Assembly: GCA_002245855.1 (NCBI GenBank)
Contig: NOUX01000001.1
Coordinates: forward strand, 558,001-622,000
Length of the DNA: 64,000 bases
Source of the DNA: Sphingobacterium cellulitidis
GTDB lineage: Bacteria; Bacteroidota; Bacteroidia; Sphingobacteriales; Sphingobacteriaceae
Direction: 5' to 3'
Numbering within the stretch: position 1 is the first letter of the stretch; every line of letters begins with the position of its first letter. Below, piece by piece: positions 53,232 through 61,058 of this stretch. A model generated the notes under the pieces. The model was not told the DNA's origin. It was given only the letters and a program-made list of their open reading frames with translations, and made no database searches. The position numbers were made by a program, and so were the translations under genes.

Positions 53232-54327
53232 TGATCTGACCTCCTTGAATGTCAAAGATACGAATTGGCTTTCCTATTTCTTGAAATATTTTCCTTATTC
53301 TATTGGAGTCGGTGTCCGTCAGGAAGATCTGTCCGAATTCATCTTCCGAAACCAGCTGCATCAGTTTCCGGGTTCTTTGTTCGTCCAATTTATCGAAGAT
53401 ATCATCGAGCAAGAGTAGTGGTTTGAATTGTTTTCTATTTTTCAGAAAAGCATATTGAGCTAACTTCAATGCGATTAAGAAGGATTTCTGTTGACCTTGA
53501 GAACCAAACTTCTTCAGAGGCATACCATCGTGAATACTGAATTGCAGGTCATCCTTATGGATCCCTACGGTTGTTCTTTCCAGAGCCCGATCTTTGTCCA
53601 ACTGTTTGGTCAATAGGTCCAAAAAATCTTGATTTTGAAGTTGAGATTCATATACAAGATCCACCTGTTCTACATCCTCCGACAAGAACTGATAGTATCT
53701 GCGAAATTCGGGAAGAAATTCCTCCATAAATTTTTGACGGCGTTCGAAGATTCGCTCTCCGGCTTCGACGAGCTGAAAATTTAATACTTCCAGTAATCCC
53801 AGGTCGAAAACTCCGGTTTCACGAATATTCTTTAGTACGGTATTACGGTTTAAAAGAATCCGGTTGTATGAAATCAGGATATCGAGATACTGATTATCGG
53901 TTTGGGAGATTACATTATCAACGAATTTCCGGCGTTCTTCACTACCATCCATGATGATAAAGGAATCATTTGGAGAAATCATGACCAAAGGAAACTGGCC
54001 TATGTGGTCCGCAAGGCGGTTGTATTCTTTTTTATTTTTCTTGAATTGTTTTTTTTGATTCCTCTTGATGCCACAAGAGACCGCATCCATAACGGTTTCT
54101 TTATCAAATTGTCCTTGAACCATAAACCAGTCCTCCCCTTTTTTGATGTGCTGGGAATCGATGGGATTGAAATAGGATTTACAAAGGGATAGATAGTGGA
54201 TTGCATCCAATAAATTAGTCTTACCTGAACCATTCTGCCCTGTAAAGGCATTTGTTTCAGGTAAAAAATCTAAAGAAGAATCTGCGTAGTTCTTAAAATT
54301 TAAGACGGATAGATGTTTCAGCCACAT
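53218..54327 (-). CDS. recF: DNA replication and repair protein RecF
   Basis: RecF helps load RecA at gaps. The 369 residues show an SMC-like ATPase: Walker A in FTGQNGSGKTNLLDAI, the signature GSQGQQKSFLIALKLA, and Walker B in PLLLLDDIFDKLDEQR, with the D-loop FLTDTD. Length and order match the family. It lies in a series with DUF4834 upstream and DUF721 downstream. Confidence 0.95.
   Translation of the reverse strand: MWLKHLSVLNFKNYADSSLDFLPETNAFTGQNGSGKTNLLDAIHYLSLCKSYFNPIDSQHIKKGEDWFMVQGQFDKETVMDAVSCGIKRNQKKQFKKNKKEYNRLADHIGQFPLVMISPNDSFIIMDGSEERRKFVDNVISQTDNQYLDILISYNRILLNRNTVLKNIRETGVFDLGLLEVLNFQLVEAGERIFERRQKFMEEFLPEFRRYYQFLSEDVEQVDLVYESQLQNQDFLDLLTKQLDKDRALERTTVGIHKDDLQFSIHDGMPLKKFGSQGQQKSFLIALKLAQYAFLKNRKQFKPLLLLDDIFDKLDEQRTRKLMQLVSEDEFGQIFLTDTDSNRIRKIFQEIGKPIRIFDIQGGQINGEV
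53238..53246 (-). promoter_or_regulatory. Shine-Dalgarno site deciding the DUF721 start
   Basis: AAGGAGGTC on the minus strand, 6 nt before the ATG at 53231. Strong SD sites are rare in Bacteroidota. This one lies inside the recF coding end, which suggests translational coupling or reinitiation. Confidence 0.65.
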
Positions 54328-54364
54328 AGCAATGCAAAGATATGCTTTTTCCTTGGGCTAATCT

Positions 54365-54673
54365 TTATTTTACTTCTTCAAAGTCAATAAACTCACCTGC
54401 AGTCTCGGTTCCTTTTTTAGCTTTGTGCTCTTTGGGCGGCATGTATTCCACACGTACTTTTCCGTCAGGGCGTTGTTGTTGCTGTTGTTTGAACTGAGAG
54501 AAAGGATCATTATAGTTTTGTTGATTAGGACCACCATTGGCATATTGCCCTTGGGCACCATTCATAATCTTTTCGGCTACCTTCTTCATAAAAAAGGGCA
54601 TCAAAAGACGAATCCCAATTTTAAATAGGTAGTAAAATACAACTGCTGATATTAAGAAATATATAAATGTCAT
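54365..54673 (-). CDS. DUF4834 family protein
   Basis: The protein has 102 residues: one N-terminal membrane helix (about 3-20), a basic region and a Gln/Asn/Pro-rich linker, then KVRVEYMPPKE and the acidic C-terminal GEFIDFEEVK. This matches the short DUF4834 proteins of Bacteroidota, typically next to recF or tilS. Its function is unknown. It lies 37 nt upstream of recF. Confidence 0.82.
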   Translation of the reverse strand: MTFIYFLISAVVFYYLFKIGIRLLMPFFMKKVAEKIMNGAQGQYANGGPNQQNYNDPFSQFKQQQQQRPDGKVRVEYMPPKEHKAKKGTETAGEFIDFEEVK

Positions 54674-54756
54674 TTTTAAATGCTTTAAATCAAATTTAAT
54701 AAATAAAAGACATCAAAGATGATAGGATTGTCAAGAAAATCTCAGTTAACATTTTT

Positions 54757-55245
54757 TTACTTTTCCGCTTTTGCCTTTAGTACGGCTTGAAGCAGTTGTG
54801 TCGGATGCTGAGAACCAATCACATACACTAATCCATCATTATCGGTAAGCCATAAAGCTTCCTTACCGCCAGAATAGAATCTAATCTTTCCGTTCTTATG
54901 TAAATTATAAACAGGATTATTAAAGAAAAAGTTTGAATACTTTCCTTTTTCTATTTTCCGAATGGAGTTAAGATCAATTTTTACCAAACTCGTGGTCCAC
55001 AAACCACTTAAAATTACATGGGTCTTGGTGACTGTTGTCCTATAGCTGACCATATACAACATGATAATGGATACGATCAGAATCCCGACACCCACAATAA
55101 AAAATAATTGCTGGGATACCACATGCTCCCAATTGATATAATATGCAACAAAACAAAACAATGCCAGGATTAATCTGACACTAATCCAAGTCCAATCCCT
55201 CCCTAAATATTGTTTTTCCTGAAATAAGATTTGTTCTTCTTCCAT
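54757..55245 (-). CDS. PH-like domain membrane protein
   Basis: The protein has 162 residues. Two membrane helices (about 22-38 and 46-66) precede a beta-rich domain (about 70-155: TTVTKTHVILSGLWTTSLVKIDLNSIRKIEKGKYSN in parts) that resembles bacterial PH/YdbS-like domains. I do not recognise a specific function. It lies 5 nt downstream of tilS and is likely co-transcribed. Confidence 0.65.
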   Translation of the reverse strand: MEEEQILFQEKQYLGRDWTWISVRLILALFCFVAYYINWEHVVSQQLFFIVGVGILIVSIIMLYMVSYRTTVTKTHVILSGLWTTSLVKIDLNSIRKIEKGKYSNFFFNNPVYNLHKNGKIRFYSGGKEALWLTDNDGLVYVIGSQHPTQLLQAVLKAKAEK

Positions 55246-55250
55246 AATTG

Positions 55251-56576
55251 CTATTTGTATACTAAAGTAAGTACTTTCTTTGTATTTTCTGTCACTTTAA
55301 AGCGATTATCTAAGCGCATTCCGAGCAACCAAATAACCTGTCCGTCGGAATTAACCAATATAGGCAGCTCATCTTTTTCAAATCGATTTAATTTTTGCTG
55401 GATAAAGTAATCACTCAGTTTTTTGGACCCACTCATACCCAAAGGCTTAAAAGAATCGCCTTGTTTCCATGTTCGTAATAGTAAAGGGAATTGAAGCAAA
55501 TCCTGGTCTAACTGAATTACATTCACATCCTTGTTTGTGCTAAACTCTTGATCTTCGATAAAATACAGGGATTTCCCTTGAATATTTGGGATTTCAGTTA
55601 AATCAGGAATCACAATTTCATTAAAATTAGGTTTTCTTTTTTCCCGAATAATAAGGTCCACCCGATCCAATAACATTTCATGAGTATCGGATTCAAAGAG
55701 CTGACCCATCCCCTTATCGATAACCGCCCCTAAATCTTCAAGCACATTCCTTTGAAAATGAAAAGGCCTAAAAAGTTCAAACATTAAATAAGAATCTGAC
55801 ACATGCTCTTTCAGATCTTTTAAATTCACTTTCACAAACTTTCCTTCCGTACGAAACAGTTCCTTTCGAAGTTTGTCCAGCATTTTATGAATCAGCTGTT
55901 GGCTTTCTTCAAAATGCTTCATGTTCTGAGCAAGAATTGATTCAAATTCAGGCTGTATTTCCTTAAACTTGGGGATAATCTCCAATCTGATTACATTTCG
56001 GGCATATTTAGTCGAGAAATTAGATTGATCATCACGGTACGGAATCTGTCGATTATTAACCTCTGCGGCAACTTCATCGGCAGTCAAAAATAATATAGGT
56101 CTGATAATAGAACCTCTTTTGGGTTGAATACCCAGTAATCCCTGAATACCAGTCGATCGCGTTAAATTTAACAACATGGTTTCCAGATGATCATTGGCAT
56201 GTTGGGCTACCGCAATGCACTGGCAATTATTTTCCTGTCTTAATTCTTCAAACCAGGCATACCTCAGTTCCCGAGCTGCCATTTGTATGGAAACCTTATT
56301 TTCCAAGGCATATTCTTCCGTATCAAAATGATTTACAAAAACCGGGAATCCTAATGTTTTACCATATTCACGAACCAATGCTTCATCCTTATCCGATTCT
56401 TCAGCACGTAAATGAAAATTACAATGAGCGATAATACAGTCAATTTTTAGATCATGAAATAAGGTAGCCATAAGCATGGAGTCTTTTCCCCCACTGATAG
56501 CTAATACTACTCTTGCATCTTTGACCAAGAGCTCCTTATCTTCGATAAACTGAATTAATCTTTTTGAAACGGACAT
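55251..56576 (-). CDS. tilS: tRNA(Ile)-lysidine synthetase
   Basis: TilS modifies C34 of tRNA(Ile2) to lysidine so that it reads AUA. The 441 residues contain the PP-loop VVLAISGGKDSMLM, HCNFHLRAEESDKDE, and AQHANDHLETMLLNLTRSTG, all typical. A C-terminal TilS domain follows (LRTWKQGDSFKPLGMSGSKKLSDYFI, in parts). It is the first gene of the minus-strand series reaching to 50940. Confidence 0.95.
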   Translation of the reverse strand: MSVSKRLIQFIEDKELLVKDARVVLAISGGKDSMLMATLFHDLKIDCIIAHCNFHLRAEESDKDEALVREYGKTLGFPVFVNHFDTEEYALENKVSIQMAARELRYAWFEELRQENNCQCIAVAQHANDHLETMLLNLTRSTGIQGLLGIQPKRGSIIRPILFLTADEVAAEVNNRQIPYRDDQSNFSTKYARNVIRLEIIPKFKEIQPEFESILAQNMKHFEESQQLIHKMLDKLRKELFRTEGKFVKVNLKDLKEHVSDSYLMFELFRPFHFQRNVLEDLGAVIDKGMGQLFESDTHEMLLDRVDLIIREKRKPNFNEIVIPDLTEIPNIQGKSLYFIEDQEFSTNKDVNVIQLDQDLLQFPLLLRTWKQGDSFKPLGMSGSKKLSDYFIQQKLNRFEKDELPILVNSDGQVIWLLGMRLDNRFKVTENTKKVLTLVYK

Positions 56577-56659
56577 AGTCCAAAATTACAGATAATAAAT
56601 AATCTTGAGTTAGGGGCATTAAAATTTATTGTTTAACAATTTTTTGCTAATTAATTCTA

Positions 56660-56667
56660 TATTTTTG
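56660..56667 (+). promoter_or_regulatory. -7 promoter box of the OstA-like gene
   Basis: TATTTTTG ends 5 nt before the GTG start at 56673, so any transcript would have almost no leader. The nearest TTTG (56643-56646) is too close for a normal -33, so this promoter is uncertain. Confidence 0.35.
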
Positions 56668-56672
56668 CGCTT

Positions 56673-59171
56673 GTGAGATACCTATTAGTACTATTAATAA
56701 GCATGATATGCTTGTCTACATATGGACAAGATGAGTTTACCCCCGTTAATACCGCAACGGACAATGCCCCAATGCGCCTGGTATCTTCGTCAAGCAGTAG
56801 ATTTATCAATCAGAAAATTCTTCGAAGTTATAATGCGGTGTATGAACATAAGGGTTCTACCCTAGCAGCAGATAGCGGGGATTTATATAAGGATGATATT
56901 GGGAATGAGTTTTTTGAGGCTCATGGCAATATAGTTATTACCCAACCCTCAGGAACAGTTATTCAAGGAACACATTTACATTACGATGCATCATCACAGC
57001 ATGCTGTATTGACGAAAAATGTGAAAATGGTCGATGCACAAAGTACCTTGACCACCAACTACCTGACCTATAACTTAAGAAGCCAACAGGGAACATATAC
57101 CGGTGGTGGTCGGATTATAGGGCAAGGAGATACAATTACCTCCCAACGGGCATATTATTTTGAGAACACAAAGGATGCCTATTTCAATAATAAAGTGGTT
57201 GTTCGAAATGCCAGTACGATTATCTACACGGACTCTATGCAATATAACACCATGTATAGGGATGCATTTTTCTTTGGTCCGACTACGATTAATGGACGTC
57301 AAGGGGAGAAATTATACACAGAAAAGGGTACATACAACACAGAATTCGGAGTTGCAAAATTCAATAAAAACAACTTATATACTGAGGGCAGCCGCTTTTT
57401 AAAAGGGGATAGTTTATTTTATGACCGTAATAAAGGTCTCGGTGAAGCCTTTCGGAATGTATTGTTTGTGGATACTTTGGATAAGTTTTATGCAAGTGGT
57501 GAATACGGAAAATATATAGAGGCGGATCAATCTATTTTGATGACCGACAAGCCGCTCATAAAATATGTTATCAGAACGGATTCCACTGATAATAGTCAAG
57601 ACTCGGTACAGGTCGATACGGTGAACAGGGAAAATCTTTCCAAGCGAGAGTTAAGAAAGTTAGAAAAGGAACAGGAAAAAGAGCGCGAGAAGGAGCTTGA
57701 GCAGTTAGAAGCGAAGGAGAAGGAAAAACTAGCGGACAGCAAAAACGGGATTATTAAACCGGCAGAACCGGATAGCTTATCCAAACCTATCGTCCGGCAA
57801 AACACCAAAATTGATACCGCCTATATGACGGCTGACACCTTGTTTTCAAAGGTCATCTTTGTTCGGGAATATAGACCTCTGGATTTGAAATTGGATCGGA
57901 ATGGTGGTCAGTTGGAAGATACCGTGGAAGTGGATTATGGAGATATGGATGAGGTTGACCTGGTGTCTACGGGCGATTCCAGTGTTACACAATCTGCTGT
58001 AAAAGAAGCTGCAAAACCTTCTGTCAGCAAAGATGCAGTAAGCAACTCGAAGCCAGCTGTTAAAAAGCCAGCGCCCAAAACACCTGTAAAACCAAAACCT
58101 GTCGACCCTGCAAGTATTCAGGCCTCCACAAAAGCCGATAGTATCTTGCGAAAGAATGCCGTCATGCCGACGAAGGCGGAGCACGACAGTTTGTTTAACA
58201 ATGCCCTCAAGGCAGCCCAGGCTGTGGATACGGTCATGAAGGATTCAACGAAAATTTATTCCGATACAGCTAGGACCCGGATTGTAAAAGCATATTATAA
58301 TGTTAGGGTCTATAAATCGGACTTACAAGCTGTTGCAGACTCTGTTTATTACGGCATGGTCGACTCCATGTTCCGTTTTATGGGTTCACCTATGATCTGG
58401 TCAGATGGATCTCAAATCAATGCAGATACCATCTATATGCAGATTAAGAACAATAAAATGGATAATGCCCTTTTAAAGGATAATGCCTTTATGGTCAACG
58501 CCGTTTTGGATACCTTGAAATTCAATCAGCTCAAAGGTCGAAAGATAACTGCCTTTTTTGCCAATAATAATATTGACCGGATATTTGTTGATGGGAATGC
58601 GGAGAACCTTGTATTCACTACCAATGACAAGACGCATACGATTACAGAAATGTTTCACGATCGAAGTAGTCGGATCAAGGTTTTTATGGAGGGTAAGAAA
58701 ATAATCGATTATTTTTCCATCCGGAAGGTTGATCAGAAGATATATCCATTCAAGTTGGTTACTCAAGAGATTGAGGTCTTGCCAGGCTTCTTATGGAAGC
58801 CCGAAGACCGGCCTAAATCTGTGGAGGATATGTTGAACAGAAAACGTGTGAAAACAGCTGCAGTTCCAGATCAGAAAGATAAACAGCCAGGTACAGCTAC
58901 AGATTCAGGGGATAATCCAGAAACTGGAAATGAACAGAAAAGCCCAGCGGTGAAACCGAAAGAAGAAAAAGGATTAGAAAATAAGGAAACTCTTAAAACT
59001 GTCCCAGATTCTTCCAGTAATCAACCAGCTGTTAAACCGGTGAATCAACCGGATAGTACTTTGAAAGGAAAACCAGATAGTACTTTGAAAGTTAAGACAG
59101 ATAGTACGATAAAGGTTCAAGCAGATAGTAGCTTCAAGGTAAAGCCAGATAGTTTAAATAAAATTAAATAA
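56673..59171 (+). CDS. OstA-like (LptA/LptD-N related) exported protein
   Basis: The protein has 832 residues with a signal peptide (about 1-18, STYG-Q). The N-terminal half (about 45-280) is a series of beta-jellyroll OstA repeats (LRSYNAVYEHKGSTLAADSGDLY, HGNIVITQPSGTVIQGTHLHYD, in parts) as in LptA, the periplasmic lipopolysaccharide bridge. A long Lys/Glu/Pro/Thr linker and further OstA-like segments follow (about 520-680). The end is a Lys/Asp/Ser-rich tail of 8-residue repeats. Such large OstA-like proteins are typical of Bacteroidota. GTG 56673 is the start, because a later ATG would remove most of the signal peptide. Confidence 0.82.
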   Translation: MRYLLVLLISMICLSTYGQDEFTPVNTATDNAPMRLVSSSSSRFINQKILRSYNAVYEHKGSTLAADSGDLYKDDIGNEFFEAHGNIVITQPSGTVIQGTHLHYDASSQHAVLTKNVKMVDAQSTLTTNYLTYNLRSQQGTYTGGGRIIGQGDTITSQRAYYFENTKDAYFNNKVVVRNASTIIYTDSMQYNTMYRDAFFFGPTTINGRQGEKLYTEKGTYNTEFGVAKFNKNNLYTEGSRFLKGDSLFYDRNKGLGEAFRNVLFVDTLDKFYASGEYGKYIEADQSILMTDKPLIKYVIRTDSTDNSQDSVQVDTVNRENLSKRELRKLEKEQEKEREKELEQLEAKEKEKLADSKNGIIKPAEPDSLSKPIVRQNTKIDTAYMTADTLFSKVIFVREYRPLDLKLDRNGGQLEDTVEVDYGDMDEVDLVSTGDSSVTQSAVKEAAKPSVSKDAVSNSKPAVKKPAPKTPVKPKPVDPASIQASTKADSILRKNAVMPTKAEHDSLFNNALKAAQAVDTVMKDSTKIYSDTARTRIVKAYYNVRVYKSDLQAVADSVYYGMVDSMFRFMGSPMIWSDGSQINADTIYMQIKNNKMDNALLKDNAFMVNAVLDTLKFNQLKGRKITAFFANNNIDRIFVDGNAENLVFTTNDKTHTITEMFHDRSSRIKVFMEGKKIIDYFSIRKVDQKIYPFKLVTQEIEVLPGFLWKPEDRPKSVEDMLNRKRVKTAAVPDQKDKQPGTATDSGDNPETGNEQKSPAVKPKEEKGLENKETLKTVPDSSSNQPAVKPVNQPDSTLKGKPDSTLKVKTDSTIKVQADSSFKVKPDSLNKIK
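59050..59168 (+). repeat. 24-bp tandem repeat encoding K-x-D-S-(T/S)-x-K-V
   Basis: Five units of 24 bases at the 3' end of the OstA-like gene encode PDSTLKGK, PDSTLKVK, TDSTIKVQ, ADSSFKVK and PDSLNKIK. Identity falls toward the stop, so the array may vary in copy number between strains. Confidence 0.8.
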
Positions 59172-59176
59172 CATAA

Positions 59177-59209
59177 AAAAATCGCTGTCCAAAATAGACA
59201 GCGATTTTT
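59177..59209. terminator. Bidirectional terminator between the OstA-like gene and susD
   Basis: AAAAATCGCTGTC (59177-59189) pairs with GACAGCGATTTTT (59197-59209) around a 7-nt loop. There are T tracts on both strands. Confidence 0.9.
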
Positions 59210-59253
59210 CATTAAAACAATTTATAATTATTTAAGAACTAGCATTTCAACTA

Positions 59254-61053
59254 CTACCAGCCAAAAATCTGTTTAAGATTAGGATTGATATCCGTATCAT
59301 TTTTAGGGATTGGTCTATAATAATACTTAGGTTCATCAAAGGAACCGACCTTATCGACTACATCAATATAACCAGAGTTTCCATCACTCAAGAATACCGA
59401 TACATCCTGACCGATTTTTCCAACTTTATAGTACCTTAGAGTTACCCCCAGACTATTCTTTTCACGAACTTCTGGCAGTGACTGATTGCTAGCAATTAAT
59501 TTTATATCAGGAACTCCATCGCCTGTCACATCATGATCTCCCAATCCACTGAAATAAATTCCCTGCGGTTTCTTTTCCAATAATTTTCCGGCTTTCCACC
59601 GCATTAAATCCATAAATCGGAAACCTTCAAAAGCAAGTTCTACTCTGCGCTCTCTTCTGATTTCCAAAATAAGACTTTGATGAGGTCCAGCTGTTTCTTT
59701 GAAGTCATTGGCCAATTTAGGGTCCAATACAGGATTAAGAGTCATATTAGGCATTCCAGCACGTCTTCTCAACAAATTGATGGACTTATCAAGATCGGCT
59801 TGGTTGTTTAAGATTCCCAGCTCAGCTTTAGCCTCAGCAAAGGTCAGAAGTACTTCAGCATATCTGTAAAGAGGAATATCGATATTAAATCTATCTTCCT
59901 GTACGCTGCTGTTTAGAAAACCTTTGATCTGGTGGTATCCTGAAAAGTTCTTGCTCAACTGTTGTACATAGAGGCCTGGCCCTTGAGAATAGGTGCTTAC
60001 ATAAACCAAATGCCATCCAGGAGCTGCATAAGTTTGTGCCAACCTGGGGTCACGATCTTTAAACTCCTGCACGAAAGAGAATTTTTCATAACCAGGTTTA
60101 TTGGTATAAATTGATCCATCTTTCATTAAGTAACTTTGGACCATATCTCTTAAAGGGTAATATTCATAATTACCAAACATTCCTGGCCATTGATCCCGAT
60201 TGATTACGTTATTGGCATAAAAACGACCTAGAACAATTTCATTGTTACTTTCCAAGTTAGGACTATTGTATAATGAAGCATAATCGGCATCAGTCTTTCC
60301 AGTATTATGGATGGAATAACCCCCATTGTTCATGATGTTTTCCGCAGTCTGGTAAGCAATAGTCAGAAAATCATTTACAGATTTATCAAGGTTCAAGTAT
60401 TTATGGTACTTCCTATAGGTTCCTTCAAAAAGAGCAAAACGACTATATTCTTGTCCGATTACCCATTTATTCACTTTTCCTGCGACTTTGGTTGCTTCCA
60501 CATTTTCAAAGGCAAATTTGAAATCCTCCATGATTTTTTGCACGACCAATTCCCGGGAATCTCTTTTTCCAAATAAAGTCTTTTCATCATCCGCATTGAC
60601 AACTTTATCTACCCAAGGGACATCGGAAAACCTTTGAATTTTATCTACATAGAATCTTGCTCTAAAGTAGCGTGCAAGGCCTTCATAATGTTTTAGTTTT
60701 GCTTCCGAGATCTTTGCCTGTGGAAGGTTTTCAAGCATGAAATTAATATCCCTTAATTTTTCCCAGCTCCAACCTGTAGTAACTGTATTTGCAGAAGCCG
60801 TTCCGAGCATGATATTCTTGATTTCCTTATTCCCGGTTGTGCTGGCATTATCCGTTGTAGCATCCTGCTCATAAAAGCTATTATTCTGAAAATCGTAAAG
60901 GTTCAACACATACATCTCAAGATCAGACTCTGTTTTAAAGAAGTTTTCTTTCTGCACCTTAGTTTCAGGCAATCTATCGAGGTAGCTATCATTACATCCT
61001 CCTAGAGCAAGTAAGGAGATAGCTATAAAACTTAGTTTAATATATTGTTTCAT
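59254..61053 (-). CDS. SusD/RagB family outer-membrane lipoprotein
   Basis: SusD proteins cap SusC transporters and bind the ligand on the cell surface. The 599 residues begin with a lipoprotein signal (LLALGGC, C20) and SYLDRLPETKVQKENFFKTESDLEMYV (in parts), then helical TPR-type regions (EKLRDINFMLENLPQAK, LKHYEGLARYFRARFYVDKIQRFSDVPW) and the RRERRVELAFEGFRFMDLMRWK motif before the C-terminus, which is the family hallmark. The ligand (glycan or peptide) cannot be told, as no enzymes adjoin in the window. The susC gene lies 5 nt upstream. Confidence 0.94.
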   Translation of the reverse strand: MKQYIKLSFIAISLLALGGCNDSYLDRLPETKVQKENFFKTESDLEMYVLNLYDFQNNSFYEQDATTDNASTTGNKEIKNIMLGTASANTVTTGWSWEKLRDINFMLENLPQAKISEAKLKHYEGLARYFRARFYVDKIQRFSDVPWVDKVVNADDEKTLFGKRDSRELVVQKIMEDFKFAFENVEATKVAGKVNKWVIGQEYSRFALFEGTYRKYHKYLNLDKSVNDFLTIAYQTAENIMNNGGYSIHNTGKTDADYASLYNSPNLESNNEIVLGRFYANNVINRDQWPGMFGNYEYYPLRDMVQSYLMKDGSIYTNKPGYEKFSFVQEFKDRDPRLAQTYAAPGWHLVYVSTYSQGPGLYVQQLSKNFSGYHQIKGFLNSSVQEDRFNIDIPLYRYAEVLLTFAEAKAELGILNNQADLDKSINLLRRRAGMPNMTLNPVLDPKLANDFKETAGPHQSLILEIRRERRVELAFEGFRFMDLMRWKAGKLLEKKPQGIYFSGLGDHDVTGDGVPDIKLIASNQSLPEVREKNSLGVTLRYYKVGKIGQDVSVFLSDGNSGYIDVVDKVGSFDEPKYYYRPIPKNDTDINPNLKQIFGW

Positions 61054-61058
61054 TGTTT

